The notes beneath the pieces were generated by a model. It had not been told where the DNA came from. It ran no database searches and worked only from the letters and a program-made list of their open reading frames with translations. Shown here piece after piece: positions 57,988 to 64,000 of a stretch of DNA of 64,000 nucleotides. The position numbers were made by a program, and so were the translations under genes. Every line of letters starts with the position of its first letter. The first letter of the stretch is position 1. Source of the DNA: Tieghemiomyces parasiticus (Eukaryota; Kickxellomycota; Dimargaritomycetes; Dimargaritales; Dimargaritaceae); the NCBI GenBank assembly GCA_027575765.1, contig JANBPT010000140.1:1-64000 (forward strand). The letters are read 5' to 3'.

Positions 57988-59655
57988 CTATAGAATAATT
58001 TTAGGGTTGTACCCCGCGGGCTGAAATGTCATTTCCTCTGAGATGCTCTGCCAGGGGTCGGCAGGGGGTGTGTCGCAGGTCACTGTGCTGCTGGCCGCGA
58101 AACAGGAGCTGTGTGATAGGTGGTGGTCGCGCTTCTCGGTGATCGTATCGCGCCCGTCCTCCTCCTCACAGGCCCCAGTCAGAGTGTGGCTCATTGTCTG
58201 GGGGGTGTCTGCACAAGCACCGGCCAGACTGCCCATCAAGAAACCGGATTTGGTGCTACGCTGGCGCGTGGTAAGGCTGCCCGGCTTGGCCGTACTTTGA
58301 CTGACCATGGAGGCCGCAGCCAGTGTCCAAAATATGGCGGTGGCGGCTAGGATAGAGCTGACCTGGCTGCAGACACTACTAATCATGAACGTGATAACGC
58401 GGGGGCTCTGCCACGCAGTGATCCCCAGTATCATAAAAAGGGAAACCAAAACCCACCCGCAGCAAGAAAGGATGCACAGGTAGGTAAGTTTAACGAGGGC
58501 CATGGGACCGGACCCAGATTTCCGCTGGGCCCACTGCGACCGAGAGATCAATACTCCGGTGTAAACCATGACAGTAATTTCTATCAAAACGCTAATAGGT
58601 ATGATGAATAGCTGCATCACACGTAGGAAGCTACGGAGGGGAAGGGAGGTGGGATAGTAGACCTTCAGGACAAGGCTGATACTGAGAATGAGTGTGAACG
58701 CGGAGATGACGACGAAGAAGACGAGGAAACTGTTCAAGTAGCGCCAACTGTATATCGAATGGATCACCCGGACCCACTGCAGGATGAGGAAGATGTAGGC
58801 AAAACACTCGAATAGGGTTCCAAGCAGGTACACGGCGGCCTCCGGACGCGTGAAGACCTTCTCTATCGGACATGCCATGTAGAAAACAAAGTGCAATATG
58901 AGAAAAAAGCACGTGGCGACGCGAAATAAGTAGCGCTCCTTCAGGACGATGCCTTCTCGGAGGACTAGACGGACCATGTGGTAGGCGACGAAGAGAGAGG
59001 ATATCAAATTGATGCTAAAAAAGACCCAGCGGACAACTGCGTAACCGACAGAGTTGAGGTAGGTGTCCCAGGGGCTCACCTCGTGCGCGAGGAGCACGGG
59101 CAGGCCAGAAGACGAGTTTGAGCGGGATAGGGCGTCGATCATAATGGCGGCGCCGTCCGCGCCCACCGCTACTAGGTTGGCCGCAGGAAACGGCAAGGCC
59201 TCCTTATAATAACTAAAGGTGGGCTCATTAAGGCCACCTACCTCGACGTCGGAGTCGAAGAAGGATGGAAACAGGAAGGTCTCGACCGACGCGACAAGGG
59301 CTCGCGCCGTGGCTCTGACGGGACTCTGGTTGGCCTGAAGAATAAAAAGCACGCGGGGGCACTCCGGAGTTGGGTTCACGATGGCAACGATCCGGTCGGT
59401 CGCATTGGTGGCTAGGTCGTACCGCAACTGTCCGTCCATGGTCAACTCGCACCGGTCGTCAAGTGAGACTTGGATAAGCCGGGCGGGGTACGGAATATCA
59501 GGCGGCGGGGTTCCTCGGCCAAAGAGGGGTAGATTGTAGGCAACAATGGTCTCGTTGGTAGAAGTGAGGGTCAGAGCGGCATGGGTTGGGCAGGAGGCAA
59601 GGTAGGCCAGACCAGCCGCAAGTAGCCCGCCGAAGCGTAGCGCAGGTATCCGCAT
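57988..59655 (-). CDS. Signal-peptide-bearing seven-TM protein, family not recognised
   Basis: 555 aa, single exon, start Met 59655 opening a signal peptide (residues 1-26, cleavage near THA). The lumenal or extracellular part spans about 27-204, with several N-glycosylation sequons (NETI, NATD, NQSP not usable, NSSS) and a segment GADGAAIMIDALSRSNSSSGLPV that recalls protease-associated domains. Seven hydrophobic helices follow at about 205-230, 243-263, 273-297, 308-332, 344-370, 386-412 and 418-447, then a 110-residue Ser/Thr-rich cytosolic tail. The plan resembles GOST (GPR107/108) and other lumenal-domain 7TM proteins, but I do not see their signature, so I give no family. Cys residues in the ectodomain (about 69, 99) might form a disulfide. 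Function unknown; a sensor or trafficking receptor is a guess. Confidence 0.8.
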   Translation of the reverse strand: MRIPALRFGGLLAAGLAYLASCPTHAALTLTSTNETIVAYNLPLFGRGTPPPDIPYPARLIQVSLDDRCELTMDGQLRYDLATNATDRIVAIVNPTPECPRVLFILQANQSPVRATARALVASVETFLFPSFFDSDVEVGGLNEPTFSYYKEALPFPAANLVAVGADGAAIMIDALSRSNSSSGLPVLLAHEVSPWDTYLNSVGYAVVRWVFFSINLISSLFVAYHMVRLVLREGIVLKERYLFRVATCFFLILHFVFYMACPIEKVFTRPEAAVYLLGTLFECFAYIFLILQWVRVIHSIYSWRYLNSFLVFFVVISAFTLILSISLVLKVYYPTSLPLRSFLRVMQLFIIPISVLIEITVMVYTGVLISRSQWAQRKSGSGPMALVKLTYLCILSCCGWVLVSLFMILGITAWQSPRVITFMISSVCSQVSSILAATAIFWTLAAASMVSQSTAKPGSLTTRQRSTKSGFLMGSLAGACADTPQTMSHTLTGACEEEDGRDTITEKRDHHLSHSSCFAASSTVTCDTPPADPWQSISEEMTFQPAGYNPKIIL

Positions 59656-62600
59656 ACCGAACTGTAAAGGGTTATAAAAAAAGGCTACGTAGAAACCAAG
59701 ACGCTTGAAATTAAATGAAGAGGGTTCGTATTAAATATGCTGGAACAGCTTAGGCGGGGTATAAAAGCGATACAATGCGCGGCAGATCAAGGATGTAAGT
59801 TTTTAGAAGATTAGTGAGCGAGTAAACGGATGCCGAGCGCAGTATAAGTAAATTAAGAAAAATCATCAACCTGCGGGCGCCGATAGACGAGTATATAAAT
59901 CCTGGGGTCAAGCAAACGGAATGCCAGTAGGGCGTACCAGTAGTCCTACTATATCTCGTGCCAATGGATGGGCGGCAGCTAGGTGGGATGGTAGTCGCCC
60001 AGGCCGATTCATCCTGTGGACTTACACTCGCTTGAAATCGAGTGGTCTAGTTTCACGATAAGTCGGACTTTGGGACAAGAGAGCTCCGATACATCAACCC
60101 CACCATAATGATATCCGAGTGTCGACAGTGGGACTCCGGAGGGTAGACTGCGATACTTCCCATCCGTTTAAGCTTGAAACGCTGTATTAACCCCCCCTCC
60201 CGGCCGTCGGAGTACACAGGCAGTAAGTGAATCGGCGTTAGGATCGACGTAAAACCACGTCGGCCCCCCCATTGTTTTCGCTTCTGAAGCGTGAACAGCC
60301 TTTTCTGTAAGTGAAGCCCCTACTCAACTTCTGCTTCAGTACCGACGGTTGGTACACATGGCCTTGATCGTGGAAGTTCGGCGTTTGCAAAGTATCGGAG
60401 CGTAAAACTCAAAGGTCCATGCAGGCAGAGTGGGTGTGAGATCCCAGCAGGGGAGGGGAGTACATTCCAAACACTACGCTAGCTATGGTTTTATAGCCAT
60501 TTTAACCGTCTGGACTTGGCGTTTTCAGCTGACGACTAATTACAATGGTGATCTAGCTACAACGTGCTTCTCAGACGATAATGGATAACCTTCATTTTTC
60601 GATGGCCCACCTAGTCGCCCTAGTGTTCCGCAGGGTGGTCTATGCTATTATCGTAACGTCCAGGTCTGCTCGAATCTATCAGAGGAGCTAAATGCAAGTG
60701 GATAAGGGGGCCGGAGCGGAACTCCGCTGCCCTAATAAAGCTGATTAACTGCGATGCGCGATTTTGGCGTGCACAATCATTTCCGATGTGTTGTGGCCAC
60801 GACGGTGTGACCTCTACGCCTGATCCACTAAAGCTTCGCGTTGTGGTGGCTGGGTCAGAGAAGGCCATGGTCTCCAGATCGTACTTCGGTGCAGACCGAC
60901 TTTAATTACCCAGTGGTAGGCCTGCGTTGTACCTGCTTAAAAACCACCCGCACAATTGGAGCTGCTCGGCACCTGCTCAGCGTGTGAGTTGGGTTAATCA
61001 GCACGGTCACACTATATACTGACCAAGTCCGAGCCACTGTATCTTTGAAGGAGGAGGGGAGGAGCTAGTTGGTTAGCCATACTGCTACTCAAGACTGGAT
61101 TATCAAATAGTGCTAAGGCTCGGCCATATGGCACGGCAACTATGTGGAGAGCGAGAAAATAAAACCATCGCCAAGTTGAATCGAAACATCGTTTTCACCA
61201 GGAATGCAACATCTACTCCTTCTATGCGAGTCTACTTCTCCCACAAGTGACCCAAACTTAGTACAGTAGCAGTAATCGTGTTCCGGACTGCCACAATGCA
61301 AGAGAGGGAAAAGACCAACCATGACCCCCCCTCCTTTCTGGAGTTTTTGCAGGGAAAGCTACCGGCCCCTGCAAGGAAATGTTAACCTGGTGGGGTTGGG
61401 CAAGTTAACTGCTGCGCGTCACACTGGGCTATAGAAGAGACGCCAAGCTTTAGGCTAACCAACCCTGGCAATTAAGGCGGAGCAGGCTGGCAACGTAGCT
61501 CTTACCCAACGCTTCAATCATCTCGCACATACAAAACGCCGGTCCATCATCACATCCTTAGTCACAACGCACTAGCCGTTCTAGGCGGCAGATAAGAACC
61601 ATTACCTCTAGAAAGCGGTCTTCCGCCACTACATGGAAGACGAGACAGCCAATGTACAGTATGGTTTCTTGTGCAATCCTATCGCGTACGGTCAGCATAA
61701 CCTGTTGATGTGTGTAATAACACTGCTCTGCCCCTCTCGTCTAGGCTCCTGTGATAAACGGGTGCGGGGTGAGGTTTTCTTACTGTACATGACCATTAAC
61801 GGGCTTGACCCATACAATGCTGCCCATGAACTATACGGCTCGCCTTACCAATTATTTACATAATGTACAAATTCGGACCAATATTCTATCAAACGCCGTA
61901 GAAGTCCCGTACAAACTTAAAAAAGTGACAAGGGCGATAGAACAGGTCAGTCGGCTACTAACGTCAGAGCAAAAATCAAACCTCGTCGAATCAGTGCATG
62001 GCCGGGGCAGACTGCTAAGAGACCACATTGCACTTCTCCAGCCAGCGCATGATGGGGGGGAAGGTCCCCTAATACCATCAAGAACGTCCCACAGCCCTCT
62101 CCCACCCTTGTCCAATATGCCTATTTGTGTGTATAAGGTTCCGATTTCCCGCCCTTTATTTAGGTCGGCTTTTGAAACGTACAGTGCCCGATTTCGCACG
62201 GAACTCCACCCCGTGCCTATACGGTTGACAAAGCTAAAGCTATGAAATATGGGGTTGCTGGGGTTCGGATTGAAAACCTTGTAACTACTGCGAATCAGTT
62301 TAAGTAAGTAGAGATTAGTTGATTTTCTAAAATCGGCATACACAGACGCACACTTGAAGCTGGTCACCAGTAAATCCCAATGTGGACGGATGTCATGCTA
62401 CCTTTTAGCCTATTTATGCTTGCTTGTGGCTCAATACTCAACTCCACATTGACTTATCCGCTGCCCACTGAACTGAATTCACACGTATAAAACTGACTGG
62501 AACCCATGCGGTGCAGTGATGGGCGGTGTTCCGAACATTTCCAACATGGATCACACGGCATGGGAAATAGTAAACATATTTTGTTTGGACAGAACCGGAC

Positions 62601-63259
62601 CTATCCCTCGTTGCCGTTTCCTTGAGCGACTATTGCCCGCACGGCTTCGTACATTTTCATACAGTTTCGATAGTAGAGACAGCGGCACTTCCATTGCGAT
62701 GCCCACCTTCCTTACGTGACCCGCCTTGCAACGTAATAGAATCATAATCGCCTCCATGTGCATATTCTTCCCTAGGAGTGTGTGTGTGTGGCGCATACCA
62801 TAAAGCTAGGTAGTATTAGTAACCAACATAGTGTATCACTGACCGGCGTGGAAGTTTGTACGTACCATGAACACCACAAGGGAACGTCTTGCTGGCCAAC
62901 TTAGTCATTTTACAAACATTCCGAACTTCAGAATTGTGAGCCTATAAACGGGTAAACACAACCTGGGCAAAAGGATGGATTGGGAAAGGGGGCTAAGGAA
63001 AGATATGAACGCCTACTCTACGGTGATCGATAATACCTACTGTCAAGTCATATAAGGAAAAATAAGGCGACAAAGCAGATAAAGATCCCAAAAGGGCTAG
63101 GGGTCTCTGGGTGTAAATATCATCTTGGTTGGCCATTTGGTTCTCGAGGTGTTAAGTGTGGATGGCAACAAGGCAGGGTTGGAAATCTAGTATGATTGAG
63201 AAAATGGAGAGGAGAAAAGAAGGGCTAAACTTGGGTGATGTGATCATAACGTATACTAT
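59656..63259. other. Gene-poor right arm
   Basis: About 3.6 kb. TATA-like words on the minus strand near 59758 and 59891 could serve the 7TM gene. Two overlapping opposed frames at 61805-62367 (146 and 171 codons) have no recognisable domain and are not called. No other features. Confidence 0.5.
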
Positions 63260-63478
63260 TTAGTTTGTCAAAACAACTGAAGGTGGTATAGTAAGCGCAT
63301 AATATTTTAGTAATTTATTATTGGTGGTGAGGCAAGGGGCAGCCAAGCCCAACGTGCCGGTCAGTTCAGATATACTGCTGCCTGTCTTGTGGTCCTGGTA
63401 ATAAAAATTAATAAGGGCTCCTATATCAAGGTTGGTCAACTCGGGCGGAATGGGAGATGAGGCTTCTGAAGGTGACAT
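63260..63478 (-). CDS. Small ORF, possibly a transposase N-terminal (helix-turn-helix) remnant
   Basis: 72 aa from Met 63478 (MSPSEASSPIPPELTN). It contains LDIGALINFYYQDHKTGSSISELTG, which reads like the first helices of a Tc1/mariner-type DNA-binding domain, then loses similarity and stops. A C/T-rich stretch precedes the ATG. It lies on the strand opposite the mariner fragment to its right, about 150 bp away, so if it is a transposon piece it is from another copy or was inverted. It could also be a first exon or chance. Confidence 0.25.
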   Translation of the reverse strand: MSPSEASSPIPPELTNLDIGALINFYYQDHKTGSSISELTGTLGLAAPCLTTNNKLLKYYALTIPPSVVLTN

Positions 63479-63625
63479 GATGGTAAGGAAAGCAGGCAAG
63501 TTATGAAGTGAAAAATGGCTCGATTTCAAAGTAATTCTTACCTTTCAATTCCTTGTCTAAGTCACCCCTAGGTTTCACCCGTAGTTTCAAGGCTTGGGAC
63601 CTCCAATATTAATGTCTTATCCTGA

Positions 63626-64000
63626 TTTTGCACAGGCTACTGCTCCCTTGAAAATGAGTCCCGGTCTAGCCGTCTGGTAGGTGACAGTGGCAGGCTTTTC
63701 AGGACCATACTCCTGGATCCGTTGGAGGATGGCCCTCGACTGACAGCTAAACAGCTTGCCCAGACCCGCCGCACTTCCCCTAGTAGCATGTATAAGACCC
63801 TGGGTAAGGATCTAGGGTTTCACAGCCATTTCAACTGCTGGGTCACCCACAGCTTCACCAATGACCAGCACCACCTGCGGGTGCTCTTTGCCACTGAGTT
63901 CCTGGAGGAGTTTGATGGGGTCAATGACTACCTGCTGGACTCCATTGTCCCAGGCAATGAGACTAGGGCTTATATGATCTGCCTGCGGCTTCACCACAAT
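63626..64000 (+). mobile_element. Decayed mariner-type transposase fragment, cut by the window edge
   Basis: 125 codons are open from just after a TGA (63623-63625) to the end of the window, and no in-frame ATG is needed. The translation follows the mariner transposase in order: TGYCSLENESRSSRLV (the GRP-like linker region), TILLDPLEDGPRLTAKQLA (the second helix-turn-helix), SPSSMYKTLGKDLG, then WVTHSFTNDQHHLRVLFATEFLEEFDGVNDYLLDSIVPGNETRAY. This last part aligns with the catalytic 'W.P..LT..Q...R......L..F...GD.FLD.IVTGDETW' block. The first catalytic Asp (GDE) reads GNE and the following Trp reads Arg, and an upstream stop is present, so the copy looks inactive. No terminal inverted repeat could be located. 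Confidence 0.75.

Noticed and set aside
61805..62367. Overlapping frames of 146 (+) and 171 (-) codons
   Set aside because: They overlap each other on opposite strands and neither shows recognisable motifs.
63812..63997. Minus-strand 61-codon frame at the right edge
   Set aside because: It is antisense to the mariner-like frame, which has clear family motifs in order; treated as a shadow.
1..64000. CRISPR arrays, prophage, bacterial-type operons
   Set aside because: No regularly spaced direct repeats were seen, and spliceosomal introns throughout show this is eukaryotic DNA.

Overview
The window is nuclear DNA from a fungus, most likely an early-diverging (non-Dikarya) lineage. Supporting features are a GH18 chitinase carrying a CBM19 module, a Mig1/CreA-type zinc-finger protein, an N-myristoylatable PPZ-type phosphatase, histidine biosynthesis (HIS6), short spliceosomal introns with GTAAGT/GTAGGT donors, and two RNA polymerase III tRNA genes, one with an intron. 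A BRCA1-like RING+BRCT protein and an SREK1-like SR protein argue against yeasts or typical ascomycetes. A zoopagomycete (for example Kickxellomycotina-like) is my guess from gene content only. Genes are GC-rich and compact, and spacers are AT-richer with many homopolymer runs.

Layout. 0-4 kb: tRNA-Gly(GCC), then an SR-type RRM splicing factor (-). 6-7.5 kb: PPZ-type Ser/Thr phosphatase (-). 10.6-12.3 kb: SF3B2 (-), divergent from HIS6 (+, five exons, 12.7-14.1 kb). 14.5-18.6 kb: TTI1-like HEAT-repeat protein (+). 19.5-20.8 kb: Aurora kinase (+, two exons). 21.4-23.0 kb: G-patch protein (-). About 23.0-34.4 kb: gene-poor, with at most one poorly supported, apparently frameshifted ORF. 34.4-35.4 kb: Mig1/CreA-like zinc-finger regulator (+). 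36.7-39.3 kb: Argonaute (-). 41.3 kb: intron-containing tRNA-Ile(UAU). 42.6-43.2 kb: claudin-like four-TM protein (+). 43.4-44.6 kb: RRP15 (-, five exons), divergent from a BRCA1-like gene (+, four exons, 45.2-47.3 kb). 49.1-51.2 kb: secreted chitinase (+). 51.7-55.6 kb: ELG1/ATAD5 PCNA unloader (+), convergent with a PAQR/Izh receptor (-, two exons, 55.9-57.1 kb). 58.0-59.7 kb: signal-peptide-bearing seven-TM protein of unrecognised family (-). 59.7-63.6 kb: gene-poor. 63.6-64.0 kb: decayed mariner transposase running off the right edge.

The genes are mostly housekeeping: mRNA splicing (SR protein, SF3B2, possibly the G-patch protein), ribosome biogenesis (RRP15), mitosis (Aurora), genome maintenance (TTI1, BRCA1-like, ELG1), RNA silencing (Argonaute), carbon regulation (Mig1-like), and cell wall or membrane functions (chitinase, PAQR, claudin-like and 7TM proteins). 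I see no operon-like cluster, CRISPR array or biosynthetic cluster. The least ordinary items are the short BRCA1-like gene, a PIP-box-like motif in the ELG1 insertion, the unassigned 7TM receptor, and the C-terminal domain of the chitinase.
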